A DNA stretch of 64,000 nt from NCBI GenBank assembly GCA_963751665.1, contig CAVVVF010000004.1, positions 1 to 64,000 on the forward strand. The letters are read 5' to 3'. This document shows, in pieces, positions 29,014 through 37,917 of the stretch. This stretch comes from AC-69 sp963751665 (lineage in GTDB: Bacteria > Actinomycetota > UBA4738 > HRBIN12). The notes below the pieces were generated by a model. The model saw nothing but the letters and a program-made list of their open reading frames with translations, ran no database searches and was not told the DNA's origin. Made by a program: the position numbers and the translations under genes. The first letter of the stretch is position 1. Every line of letters starts with the position of its first letter.

Positions 29014-29301
29014 CTGAGGTCCTACGAAGTGATGTTCATCGTGCCCCCCGAGGCCGACGAGTCGGTCATCGGCGGGGTCATCGATCGGATCACCAAGATC
29101 GTCTCCCAGGCGGGGGGCGAGGTGGGCAAGGTCGATCGATGGGGACGGCGGCGCCTGGCCTACGAGATCGCCCGGCAGGGCGAGGGCTATTACGTCGTCG
29201 TGGCGTTCACGGCTGAGCCGTCGGTGATCGCCGAGCTCGAGCGGAGCCTGCATCTCGCCGACGAGGTGCTGCGGTTCAAGGTGGTCCAGAGAGCCGCCTA
29301 G
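29014..29301 (+). CDS. rpsF: 30S ribosomal protein S6
   Basis: A 95-residue S6: RSYEVMFIVPPEADESVIGG, WGRRRLAYEIARQGEGYYVV and VLRFKVVQRAA are the standard strands. Alignment to family starts (MRxYE) places the initiator at CTG (29014), preceded by AGGAGGT seven bases upstream. No ATG, GTG or TTG fits; the in-frame GTG at 28981 would add 11 residues and put the ribosome site inside the gene. It is the first gene of rpsF-ssb-rpsR-rplI. S6 binds 16S rRNA with S18 in the platform. Confidence 0.93.
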   Translation: MRSYEVMFIVPPEADESVIGGVIDRITKIVSQAGGEVGKVDRWGRRRLAYEIARQGEGYYVVVAFTAEPSVIAELERSLHLADEVLRFKVVQRAA

Positions 29302-29366
29302 GAGACTTCCCCCTCCCCGGCAAAGCCATCCGCCGGGGGGTGGAAACGGACAGGTAGGTGATGGAG

Positions 29367-29819
29367 ATGGCGAGTGACAACCAAATCACGATCGTCGGGA
29401 ACCTCACGGACGACCCGGAGCTTCGGTACACGCCGAACGGCGCGGCCGTGGTGAACTTCTCGGTGGCCGTCACGCCCCGGATCCGGGAAGACGGCGGTGG
29501 CTGGAAGGACGGCGACACGTCGTTCTTCCGGGTGAACGCATGGCGGACCCTGGCCGAGAACTCCGCCGAGTCCCTCACCCGGGGCTCGCGCGTGGTCGTG
29601 GTGGGCCGCCTTCGCCAGCGCTCCTGGGAGACCCCGGAGGGCGAGAAGCGATCGGTGATCGAGATCGAGGCGGACGAGCTGGGGCCGAGCCTGCGGTGGG
29701 CCACGGCCAAGATCGAGCGTCAGGGAAAGGCTGCGGGCGGCGACTGGTCGGCCAAGGCCCCCGCCCCGGTCGGCGCCGGCGGGAATTCGGACGAGGAGAC
29801 GCCACTGGATGCCCCCTAA
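29367..29819 (+). CDS. ssb: Single-stranded DNA-binding protein
   Basis: A 150-residue SSB with an OB fold (ITIVGNLTDDPELRYTPNG, VVNFSVAVTP, FFRVNAWRTLAENSAESL, RVVVVGRLRQRSWETPEG). The flexible tail is short and ends in acidic EETPLDAP, so the usual DDDxPF tip that recruits replication partners is weakened (no terminal Pro-Phe). The ATG at 29367 gives MASDNQITIVGN, the usual start, with AGGTAGG seven bases before. It overlaps rpsR by 11 bases. Confidence 0.92.
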   Translation: MASDNQITIVGNLTDDPELRYTPNGAAVVNFSVAVTPRIREDGGGWKDGDTSFFRVNAWRTLAENSAESLTRGSRVVVVGRLRQRSWETPEGEKRSVIEIEADELGPSLRWATAKIERQGKAAGGDWSAKAPAPVGAGGNSDEETPLDAP

Positions 29820-30081
29820 GACCAAGAAGCGACCACCCAGGAAGGAAAAAGAAGAGAAGGCCTGGCAGAAGAAGCAGAAGCGGAAGGTCTGCATCTTCTG
29901 CAAGGACCGGATCGAATACGTCGACTACAAGGACGTCATGGTGCTGCGCAAGTTCGTCTCCGAGCGGGGCAAGATCCGGGCCCGCCGTGTGACGGGCAAC
30001 TGCGCCCAGCATCAGCGGGACGTGGCCATGGCGGTCAAGAACGCCCGCGAGATGGCGCTGCTTCCGTACTCCAGTCGATGA
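29809..30081 (+). CDS. rpsR: 30S ribosomal protein S18
   Basis: A 90-residue S18 with a Lys-rich N-terminal extension. The core is VCIFCKDRIEYVDYKDVMVL and RARRVTGNCAQHQRDVAMAV. Cys-x2-Cys with a later Cys-x2-His marks a zinc-binding (C+) form. Its start lies inside ssb and its stop overlaps rplI (ATGA), so the cluster is translationally coupled. Confidence 0.95.
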   Translation: MPPKTKKRPPRKEKEEKAWQKKQKRKVCIFCKDRIEYVDYKDVMVLRKFVSERGKIRARRVTGNCAQHQRDVAMAVKNAREMALLPYSSR

Positions 30082-30527
30082 AGGTCATCCTCCAGAAGCC
30101 CGTCGAGAAGCTCGGCGTGCCGGGGGACGTCGTGGACGTCGCCGACGGGTACGCCCGGAACTACCTCATGCCCCGGGGCCTCGCGGTCAGGGCGTCCAAG
30201 GGCGGCGTGAAGCACGTGGAGAGCCTCAAGCGTGCCCACACCACTCGCGTGTCGCAGGCCCAGGCCGAGGCCGAGGAGGTGGCCGGCCGGCTGACCGCCA
30301 GCCCGATCAAGGTCAGGGCCCGGGTGGGCGAGGAGGGCCGGCTGTTCGGCAGCGTGACCGGGGCCGAGCTCGCGGAGGAGATCGAGCGCCAGACCGGGGT
30401 GAAGGTGAACCGCCACGACGTCCACCTGGACGAGCCCATCCGAAGCATCGGGGTCCACCAGGTGAAAGTGCACCTTCTCGCCGACGTCGACCCCGTCGTC
30501 CAGGTCGAGGTCGAGCCCGCCGAGTAG
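30078..30527 (+). CDS. rplI: 50S ribosomal protein L9
   Basis: A 149-residue L9. The N-domain is MKVILQKPVEKLGVPGDVV with GYARNYLMPRGLAV, a long connecting helix follows (about 45-80) and the C-domain has LFGSVTGAELAEEIERQTG and HLLADVDPVVQVEV. L9 sits at the base of the L1 stalk and limits frameshifting. The start overlaps rpsR by ATGA. A 311-base gap follows before dnaB. Confidence 0.95.
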   Translation: MKVILQKPVEKLGVPGDVVDVADGYARNYLMPRGLAVRASKGGVKHVESLKRAHTTRVSQAQAEAEEVAGRLTASPIKVRARVGEEGRLFGSVTGAELAEEIERQTGVKVNRHDVHLDEPIRSIGVHQVKVHLLADVDPVVQVEVEPAE

Positions 30528-30631
30528 CTTTCGGCTCCGAAGTCGGGCGCGCTGAGGTCGGGGGCTCACCCTCGTGCGGCCGAGCCGCCCTGGGCATAGG
30601 GCCTCCACGCGCGCCGGACCCCTCCCAGGGC

Positions 30632-30759
30632 TAGAATGACACTGTTGTCATTACCCGCCTGTACACATGTCTCCACGGGGTTCTCCACAGGTCCCGTGGC
30701 AGGTGGAGGTGGGTATGACAACAAAGTTTCCGTGCGTACCTGGGGCGGCGGAATCCACA
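30632..30759 (+). promoter_or_regulatory. dnaB upstream region: palindrome and DnaA-box-like repeats
   Basis: The 311-base gap before dnaB holds a TAGAAT box (30632-30637) that runs into an 18-base palindrome, AATGACA-CTGT-TGTCATT (30635-30652). The half-site TGACAACA recurs at 30716-30723. Two sequences close to the DnaA box TTATCCACA follow: TTCTCCACA (30681-30689, one mismatch) and GAATCCACA (30751-30759, two mismatches). I see no credible gene in the gap. The palindrome is a plausible operator over the -10 element; the protein that reads it is unknown. Confidence 0.5.
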
Positions 30760-30838
30760 GGCGTTTTCCCCGTGACTCGGGAGGTCGCTGCCCCTAGGGT
30801 CGGCATCTCGCCGTCGGCAGTTCGGGAGAGGGGGATCG

Positions 30839-32191
30839 TTGGCCACGAAAGCTGACGATGTCCGCCGTCTTCGACCCGAACGGGTCCCGCCCCACAACCT
30901 GGAGGCGGAGGAGTCCGTTCTCGGCGCCATGATGCTGTCGGCCGAGGCCATCGCCGACGTCGTCGAGGTGGTCAAGCCCGAGGACTTCTACAAGTCGGCG
31001 AACGGCACGATCTTCGACACCCTTCGGGGGATCTACGGCCGAGGCGATCCGGTCGACGCGATCACCGCCGTCGAGGAGCTCCGGCGCCGTAGCGTGCTGG
31101 AACAGGTCGGGGGCCACCTGTACATCCACGAGCTCGTCGAGCAGGTGCCGACGCCCGCCGCGGCGGGCAACTACGCGCGGATCGTCGCGCAACACGCGCT
31201 CCTGCGCCGGCTCATCCAGGCCGCCGGCGACATCATGGAGATGGGGTACTCGGCTCCTGAGGACCCCGAGCGCGTGGCCGACGAGGCCGAGCAGCGGATC
31301 TACGACGTGGCCCGCCACGACGAGAAGGACCAGGTCGCCTCGCTCAGAGAGCTGGTCGACCAGGCCATGACCGACCTGGAGCAGATCCAGAACCGGGAAT
31401 CGGCGTTCGCCGGCCTGCCCACCGGCTTCCGGGACCTGGACGAGCTCCTGTCGGGCCTGCAGCAGGGCAACCTGGTGATCGTGGCGGCCCGTCCCGGGGT
31501 CGGGAAGTCCTCGTTCGCCACGAACGTCGCCCGGAACGCAGCCGTCGAGTCCCGGGTGCCGGTCGCCATGTTCTCGCTGGAGATGTCGAGGTGGGAGATC
31601 GGGATGCGCCTGCTGTGCGGCGAGGCCGGCGTTCCCTGGGACCGGATCCGGGGCCGGCGGGTGGGTGCCGACGACTGGTCGCGGGTCGTCCAGGCCGCCG
31701 AGGTCCTGCACGACGCGCCACTTTCGATCGTGGACTCGGGCAACGTCACCATCGTCGACATCCGGGCCAAGGCCCGGCGGCTCTCGGCCCGCCGGAAGGG
31801 CCTGGGGCTCATCATCGTGGACTACCTCCAGCTGATGTCGCACCACCGCAGGGTGGACAATCGACAGCAGGAGATCGCCGAGATCACCCGGAGCCTGAAG
31901 CTCCTGGCCAAGGAGCTGAAGATCCCGGTCATCGCGGTCTCTCAGCTGAACCGGGACCCCGAGCGGCGGCAGGACAAGCGTCCCCAGCTCTCCGACCTTC
32001 GCGAAAGTGGTGCGATCGAACAGGATTCCGACGTCGTCATGTTCATCCACCGGGACGATTCCGACCCGGCGAAGAAGGGCCTGGCCGACCTCATCGTGGC
32101 CAAGCACCGGAACGGGCCGACCGATACGGTCCCCGTGACCTTCCTCCCGCACCTCACGCAGTTCCGGAACTACGCGCCGGCCTCCGCCTGA
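30839..32191 (+). CDS. dnaB: Replicative DNA helicase
   Basis: A 450-residue DnaB, the hexameric helicase that unwinds DNA ahead of the replisome. The N-terminal domain starts LRPERVPPHNLEAEESVLGA and contains ANGTIFDTLRGIYGRG. The RecA-like domain has ARPGVGKSSFATNVARNAA (Walker A), FSLEMSRWEIGMRLL, GLIIVDYLQLMS (Walker B), QEIAEITRSLKLLAKEL and SDLRESGAIEQDSDVV. No intein is present. A TTG start follows GAGAGGGGGATCG. The gene lies behind the rpsF cluster, as in many actinobacteria where this block is close to the origin. Confidence 0.96.
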   Translation: MATKADDVRRLRPERVPPHNLEAEESVLGAMMLSAEAIADVVEVVKPEDFYKSANGTIFDTLRGIYGRGDPVDAITAVEELRRRSVLEQVGGHLYIHELVEQVPTPAAAGNYARIVAQHALLRRLIQAAGDIMEMGYSAPEDPERVADEAEQRIYDVARHDEKDQVASLRELVDQAMTDLEQIQNRESAFAGLPTGFRDLDELLSGLQQGNLVIVAARPGVGKSSFATNVARNAAVESRVPVAMFSLEMSRWEIGMRLLCGEAGVPWDRIRGRRVGADDWSRVVQAAEVLHDAPLSIVDSGNVTIVDIRAKARRLSARRKGLGLIIVDYLQLMSHHRRVDNRQQEIAEITRSLKLLAKELKIPVIAVSQLNRDPERRQDKRPQLSDLRESGAIEQDSDVVMFIHRDDSDPAKKGLADLIVAKHRNGPTDTVPVTFLPHLTQFRNYAPASA

Positions 32192-32217
32192 CCGCGTCCT
32201 GCCCTAGGCTGCCGGGC

Positions 32218-32905
32218 GTGACGGCCGACTCGCGGCGTGTCCGCGCCATCCACCGGCGGCTCCTGAAGCACTTCGGAACACTGGAGCCGCCTCGGCGGAG
32301 CGATCCACTCGAGGAGCTCGTACTCACCGTGCTCTCGCAGAACACGAGCGACGCGAACAGCTTCCGGGCCTACGAGTCGCTTCGGGCCCGGTTCCCGACG
32401 TGGGAGAGGCTGGCCGCGGCTCGGCCGTCGGAAGTTGCGGCCGCGATCCGTTCCGGAGGCCTGTCGAACGTGAAGGCGCCGCGCATCCTCGCCATCCTGC
32501 GCGCGATCGAGGAACGGGAAGGAGACCTCGACCTCTCCTTCCTTCGTCGCATGAGCGACGCGGAGGCCCGCGACTACCTGATGTCCCTCCCGGGGGTTGG
32601 GCCGAAGACGGCGGCGGTGGTGCTGGCCTTCTCGCTCGATCGTCCGGCCTTCCCCGTCGACACGCACGTGCATCGCGTGGCCGGCCGCCTGGGCCTGATC
32701 CCGCCCAAGACGTCCCCGGCCAATGCCCACGACATCCTGGAGGCGATCACCCCGCCGGAGATTCGGGTGGCCATGCACGTGGGCCTGATCCGTTTGGGCA
32801 CGGGAGATCTGCAAGCCCGGCCGGCCGAGGTGCGAGGTCTGCCCCCTCGCGGACATCTGCCCCACCGCGCCGACGATCCTGGGGACCAAAGGGAAGAGGG
32901 CGTGA
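32218..32905 (+). CDS. nth: Endonuclease III-family DNA glycosylase (one frameshift)
   Basis: The 229-residue product has VLTVLSQNTSDANSFRAYES, the helix-hairpin-helix LMSLPGVGPKTAAVVLAFSL with the catalytic lysine, and PVDTHVHRVAGRLG with the catalytic Asp. The iron-sulfur loop EICKPGRPRCEVCPLADIC (Cys-x6-Cys-x2-Cys-x5-Cys) lies one frame on, after a shift near 32802. As written the protein would lose the 4Fe-4S cluster. It excises oxidised pyrimidines and nicks abasic sites. The GTG lies seven bases after a TAGGCT box, so the start is probably leaderless. Confidence 0.88.
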
Positions 32906-32919
32906 ACCGGTTCGACGGA

Positions 32920-32993
32920 TGGAGCGGGCGAGGGGAATCGGACCCCCGTCTCGAGCTTGGGAAGCTCGCGTTCTGCCATTGAACCACGCCCGC
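32920..32993 (-). tRNA. tRNA-Gly (anticodon CCC)
   Basis: On the minus strand: acceptor stem GCGGGCG/CGCCCGC, anticodon arm CGAGC-UUCCCAA-GCUCG with anticodon CCC, and T arm GGGGGUCCGAUUCCCC. CCA is encoded (complement of 32920-32922). It is convergent with nth, whose stop lies 15 bases away. Confidence 0.93.
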
Positions 32994-33102
32994 GTGGCAC
33001 CATCGGCCGGTCGCCCGGCCACGACCGCCCAGTGTATCGAGGCCTCATGGGCCCCGCTTCCAGGCCTCGAGCTTGGGGCTACCTGCTAGCGTTCCTGCTC
33101 CC

Positions 33103-34149
33103 ATGCGGGACCAGAACGCCACGCAGGACCCGAGCTTCTGGCCCACCATCCTCACCCGGCTGACCGGCGGGCAATCGCTCTCAGCCGAGCAGGCCGCCCG
33201 CGCCATGCTGGCCATCATGGAGGGGAACGCCACGCCGGCTCAGGTCGGCGGGTTCCTGATGGCCCTTCGCACGAAGGGTGAGACCGTCGACGAGATCGAA
33301 GGCCTGTCGCGCACTGCGCTCGAGATGGCGCAGCCCGTCCGGTCGCCCCAGCCCGTCGTCGACACGTGCGGGACCGGGGGTGACCGGTCGGAGACGTTCA
33401 ACATCTCCACGCTCGCCGCCATCGTTGCCGCGGGCGCCGGGGTCATCGTGGCCAAGCACGGCAACCGGGCCGCATCGTCGCACTGCGGGTCGGCGGACCT
33501 GCTCGAGGCCCTCGGCGTGCGGATCGACCTCGGACCGCAGGGCGTCGAGCGCTGCCTGGCCGAGGCGGGGATCGCGTTCATGTTCGCGCCGGTGTTCCAC
33601 CCCGGGGCGGCCCATGCCGCACCGGTTCGCCGGGAGCTCCGCGTCCCCACGGCGTTCAACTTCCTCGGACCGCTCACGAACCCGGCGCGGCCGCACGCCC
33701 AGGTGGTCGGGGTGTCCGACCTTCGGATGCTGCCGCTCATCGCGGAGGTCCTGGCCCGGCGGGGGACCCGGGCCAAGGTGTTCCGAGGCCAGGATGGACT
33801 GGACGAGCTCACGACCACGGGGCCGTCCACGGTCTACGAGACCGCGGACGGCGACGTGAAGGAACGGCTCCTGGACCCCGGCGAGCTCGGACTTCCCCGA
33901 GCCAAGGACGCCGACCTGAAAGGCGGCGACGCCGAGACGAACGCGGGCATCGCGCGGTCCGTGCTCGCCGGCGAGCACGGACCGCCGCGCGACGTGGTGG
34001 TCCTCAACGCAGCCGCGGCCCTGGAGGTGGCGGGGCGAGCGGCGAACGTCCAGGACGGGATGGCCGCCGCCGTCGAATCGATCGACTCCGGGGCCGCGGC
34101 CCGGGCGCTCGAGCGATGGATCGAGGTCTCGCAGCGGGCGGCGGGATGA
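33103..34149 (+). CDS. trpD: Anthranilate phosphoribosyltransferase
   Basis: A 348-residue TrpD that joins PRPP to anthranilate in tryptophan synthesis. It has PVVDTCGTGGDRSETFNIST (PRPP loop), VAKHGNRAASSHCGSADLLE, FMFAPVFHPG and PTAFNFLGPLTNPARP, then GLDELTTTGPSTVYE. The ATG at 33103 lies ten bases after a TAGCGT box with no ribosome site, implying a leaderless message. It stands apart from other trp genes, as in many actinobacteria. Confidence 0.94.
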   Translation: MRDQNATQDPSFWPTILTRLTGGQSLSAEQAARAMLAIMEGNATPAQVGGFLMALRTKGETVDEIEGLSRTALEMAQPVRSPQPVVDTCGTGGDRSETFNISTLAAIVAAGAGVIVAKHGNRAASSHCGSADLLEALGVRIDLGPQGVERCLAEAGIAFMFAPVFHPGAAHAAPVRRELRVPTAFNFLGPLTNPARPHAQVVGVSDLRMLPLIAEVLARRGTRAKVFRGQDGLDELTTTGPSTVYETADGDVKERLLDPGELGLPRAKDADLKGGDAETNAGIARSVLAGEHGPPRDVVVLNAAAALEVAGRAANVQDGMAAAVESIDSGAAARALERWIEVSQRAAG

Positions 34150-34192
34150 GTGGCGACGTGAGCGTGCGGTCCGACCCGATAGCATCGCCGCG

Positions 34193-34771
34193 ATGATCCT
34201 CTCGGACGTCGATATCCGTAAGGAGATCGAATCGGGCCGCATCGTCATCGACCCGTTCGACCCGGCCGCGATCCAGCCGTCCTCGGTCGACCTCCACGTC
34301 GACGACCGGTTCCGGGTGTTCGCCAACTCCCGATACCCCTACATCGACGTGAAGAAGGAGATGCCGGACCTCACCGAGATCGTCGAGGTCGCCGAGCCGG
34401 AGCCGTTCATCCTCCACCCGGGCGAGTTCGTACTGGGCTCGACCCTCGAACGCGTCGCCCTCCCCGACGACATGGTGGCACGGCTGGAGGGGAAGTCGTC
34501 CCTCGGGCGCCTCGGCCTGCTGATCCACTCGACCGCCGGGTACGTGGATCCCGGATGGGACGGCTACCTCACGCTCGAGCTGTCGAACGTGGCGAACCTG
34601 CCCATCACGATCTACCCGGGGATGAAGATCGGACAGATCTCGTTCTTCCGGCTCACCACCCCCGCGGAACGGCCTTACGGATCGACCGGGACCAGGAGCA
34701 AGTACCAGGGGCAGCGCGGCCCGACGGCCAGTCGGTTCTTCGAGGAGTTCGGCGAGCCCGAGTCCCGCTGA
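34193..34771 (+). CDS. dcd: dCTP deaminase
   Basis: A 192-residue Dcd: MILSDVDIRKEIESGRIVID, QPSSVDLHVDDRFRVF, FVLGSTLERVALPDDMVARL, EGKSSLGRLGLLIHSTAGYV and the closing YQGQRGPTASRFFEEF. It produces dUTP (or dUMP in bifunctional actinobacterial forms) for dTMP synthesis and keeps the dCTP pool in check. A TAGCAT box ends ten bases before the ATG, again suggesting a leaderless start. It is convergent with the HEAT-repeat gene. Confidence 0.94.
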   Translation: MILSDVDIRKEIESGRIVIDPFDPAAIQPSSVDLHVDDRFRVFANSRYPYIDVKKEMPDLTEIVEVAEPEPFILHPGEFVLGSTLERVALPDDMVARLEGKSSLGRLGLLIHSTAGYVDPGWDGYLTLELSNVANLPITIYPGMKIGQISFFRLTTPAERPYGSTGTRSKYQGQRGPTASRFFEEFGEPESR

Positions 34772-34793
34772 CGCCGGGACTCTGGCTCGGCGC

Positions 34794-37778
34794 TCAGGCG
34801 ACCTGTGGGTCGCTCGAGTCGATGCCCAGCCGGGACAGGGCTTCCTGGGCCGCGGCCACCACTTCCGGGACAGGGTCGTGCACCACGGCCTCCACGATCG
34901 CCTGCGCCCCCCGCGGATCGTCCAGCGATGCCAGGAGCTGCGTCGAGCGGAGCCGGATCCGCTCGTCCGGGTCCGAGAGCACGCCGATCAGGGCGTCGAC
35001 GGCCATCGGAGCCACCGATCGCTCCGATGGCCTCGACCGCTCGCAGGCGGGCGTCCGCCTCGGTCGAACCGAGGCGGCCCGCCAGCCGGGCCACCCCGAC
35101 GATCTCCCGAAGCAGGCCACCCACGATGGGAACCACCTCGGCGTTGCCGTGGAGCAGCACGTCGATGAGCAGCTCCTGTGACGACGGCCCGATCTTCCTC
35201 AGGAGGTCGGTGGCCGCCCCTCTCAGGTTGGGGACGGCCAGGACACCGGCCAGCCGCTTGGCCACCGCGGGCGAGCTCCACTGCGTGAGGACTTCGCTCG
35301 CCACCGTTCGGACCCCGGTGTCGGCGTCCTTGAGCGCGGACACCAGGAAGCCGAGCACGGCCTCGTCGTCGATCACGCCCAGGGCCCGCACGGCCTGCAC
35401 CCGAACCTCGGGGAAGGGGTCCCCCAGCGCATTGCCGAGTGCCCGCACGGCCGACGTGTCGCGGATCCGCCCGAGGGCCGCCGCGGCCGCGGCCCGCACC
35501 GCCGGGACGGGATCCTGCAAGGACTGGATCGATGCCTCGAGGCAGGCCTGGCTCCTGCTCCATCCGGCGAGCTCGAGGGCGAGCACCCGTTCCTCGTGAT
35601 CCGGCGAGCCGTAATGCATGAGTGCGAGCTCGGTCAGCGCGGCCGGGTTCGAGTGCGCGAAGACCGAGCCGAGCTCGTTTCGCTCCTCCGGGCGACACTG
35701 GCGAAGGGCCGACCACACGAACTCGTGGTCGTTGTCCTCCCTGGATGCGAGCTGGTTCATGGCAGCGCGGCGAACCTGTTCGTCGGCATCGGACAATCCC
35801 TGGAGGAGGAAGGGATCGGCCTCACGACCCAGGGCGGCCGTGAGCTCCTCCAGGGCCGTGGCCCGGACTACGGCCTCCGGATCGGCCATAGCTCGGGCCA
35901 TCGCCGCGGAGGCCTCGATGCTGGTCCGGGCGATCACGCGAACGGCTGCCGCTCGAAGGGGCGCCGATTGATCGGTCTCCAGGACGAACCGCGCCACGTC
36001 GGCGCTGCTCGGGTCGCCGGATTCGCCCATCACCTCGAGCACGGCCATGCGGACCGGGACCGAAGGGTCGTCCAGGTGGGCCCGAAGGTGCGGGAGCACG
36101 GGCGGACCCGAGGACCGCCAGAGCACCCGGGTGGCCTCGGGCTTCCGAGATTCGTCGACCTGCCCCAGGAGGCCGACCAGATCCTCCAGCCGCACTCGAG
36201 CCAGGGCCTTCAGGAACGGCTCCCTGGCCTCGACGGGAAGCTCGATGGCGCGGTTCAGGATGTCCACCCCGATCTCGTAGAGGCGAAGCGCACCCACGGT
36301 CTCCGCCGCGGCCGAGGCGGTCTCCAGGTCCCCCGTATGAAGCGCTTCCCGGGCCCAGGCGAGGACCCGATTCCGCTCGACACCGCCGAGACCCGACAGA
36401 GCCAGGTGGCGGACCGCCTCGTCCGCATCGTGCAGCGAGCGAGCGAGCGAGGCGATGCGCTCGGCCTCCACGGGATCAAGTGGAGCGTCGTCGGAGAACT
36501 CCGATCCGTCTGCGGTCTGTTCGTCGGTGTGCGCCATGGCGTCTGCGGCGACCTCCGCGACCTCGCGGATCTCGTCGATGGGGTCTGAGACCAAGGTGGC
36601 CAGCGCGCGCAGGATCTCTGGGGCCTCCTCGCCTTCCACCAGGATCCGGACGGCCCCAAGACGCCGGACGTCGGGCAGCGACAGGCTGCCCACCAGCCGC
36701 GAGATGCCCGCCGCCCCGCTCAGCCGAGCGATCGACGGGCCTTCCTCCGCGGTCGGGGGGAGTCCATCTCGCCGATCGACGTGAGGAGGAGGTCGAGCTC
36801 GGTCTCGCCGAGGGTCGACGTCGATGCCAGGAGCTCGGGGAGCAGCTCGAGCACGGCCGCCTGGGTGAGTGGCCATCGCCGGGCGGCAACCAACGGAGTA
36901 AGCAGGACGAGATCACGAGAACCACGTTCGGCCGCCAGGCGAACGGCCATGGCCCGAACCTCGTCGGCCGGGTCCATGAGCGCCTGCTTGATGGTGGCGT
37001 CATCGACACGATCGGCCCTGCTCGACAGGACCTCGAGGGCCGACCGGCGGACCTCCAGGTCCGGGTCGAGCACCAAGGACACGACCTGCTCCAGCTCGCC
37101 GTCGCCGGGGCCCCGCTCGGCCAGCTGCTGGAGCGCCTTGCGCCGCTGCGCCGGATCTCGTGCGGTGAGTGAAGCTCCGGCATCGTCCTGCTCGGGGTCC
37201 GGCGCTGCATGCGGAGCTGAGGCCGCCGCGGTGTGAGGCTCCGCGGCCGCCGGCGGAGCCGGGGCCTCGGGAGGCGGTGCCACCTCCGCGTGCGCGGTTG
37301 TTCCCTCGGCCTTGATCGGCGCGGCCTCTGGTTCGGAAGGTGCGACGGTGTCGAGGACCTCCGCGGGAGCGGCGGCTTCGGCACGAACCGGCTCGATGGG
37401 CTCATGCACTTCGGGAGCCTCGGGCTGCGGCTGCCCCGACGGTTCGGGCTCGGCGGCGGAAGGTTGCTCCGGTACCTCGGCGGCAGGTTGCTCCGGCACC
37501 TCGGCGGCCGGCGGCTCCTGCTCGGGGGCGGGTTCGTCGGGCGGCTCGGACGCCGGTGCGGCTTCCTCCTCGTCCTCCTCCACGATCTGGGCGCGGCGCT
37601 CGGCCAGCGCCTTCAGGCTGCGGTACCAGTCCTCCTCATACGCGTCGACCCGCTTGCCCGGCGGGGGGCCGCCCGCATCGGAGCCGCCGGCGTTGCCCGT
37701 GGAGGGGTCGCGGCCCTCGGAGCCCTCTTCTCCCCGCTGGCCGAGGAAGCCGCCGATCAGACCCTGCTTCCGCTCCAT
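34794..37778 (-). CDS. Large HEAT-repeat protein with Glu/Pro-rich N-terminal region (two frameshifts)
   Basis: A protein of about 994 residues. Residues 1-200 are low-complexity and Pro/Glu/Ala-rich with repeats of AAEVPEQP; DAYEEDWYRSLKALAERRAQ near residue 55 is the only ordered-looking part. The rest is a solenoid of HEAT/PBS-lyase repeats, for example LDDPSVPVRMAVLEVMGESG, LGDPFPEVRVQAVRALGVID and LSDPDERIRLRSTQLLASLD. The frame shifts near 36765 and 35008. No catalytic motif or membrane segment is seen, so it is probably a cytosolic scaffold. It directly follows a kinase/regulator pair and may be its output or partner, which is inference only. Confidence 0.75.
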
Positions 37779-37886
37779 CTATCTGTCGCCTCCGGCCGTC
37801 CGCCTCGAGCTCTTCGATCCGGGGGCCCGCATCCCATCCCCGGCCATGCCCGAGCCCTTCGGGACAAGCCCGGAGTCGCTGCTCAT
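37779..37886 (-). CDS. Possible 35-residue leader ORF before the HEAT-repeat gene
   Basis: A small frame, MSSDSGLVPKGSGMAGDGMR plus 15 residues rich in Gly, Ser and Arg, whose TAG stop directly abuts the ATG of the next gene. Its last codons contain GGAGGC, which can serve as that gene's ribosome site. It might couple translation; equally it may be chance in high-GC sequence. Confidence 0.25.
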   Translation of the reverse strand: MSSDSGLVPKGSGMAGDGMRAPGSKSSRRTAGGDR

Positions 37887-37917
37887 CGCCGCCGGCCTCC
37901 CCGTGATCACGGGAGGG

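Noticed and set aside
30500..30840. Replication origin before dnaB
   Set aside because: Only two imperfect DnaA boxes, no AT-rich unwinding element and no dnaA or dnaN nearby.
30667..30855. Possible 62-residue gene upstream of dnaB
   Set aside because: It covers the palindrome/DnaA-box region, has no ribosome site or family pattern and overlaps the dnaB start.
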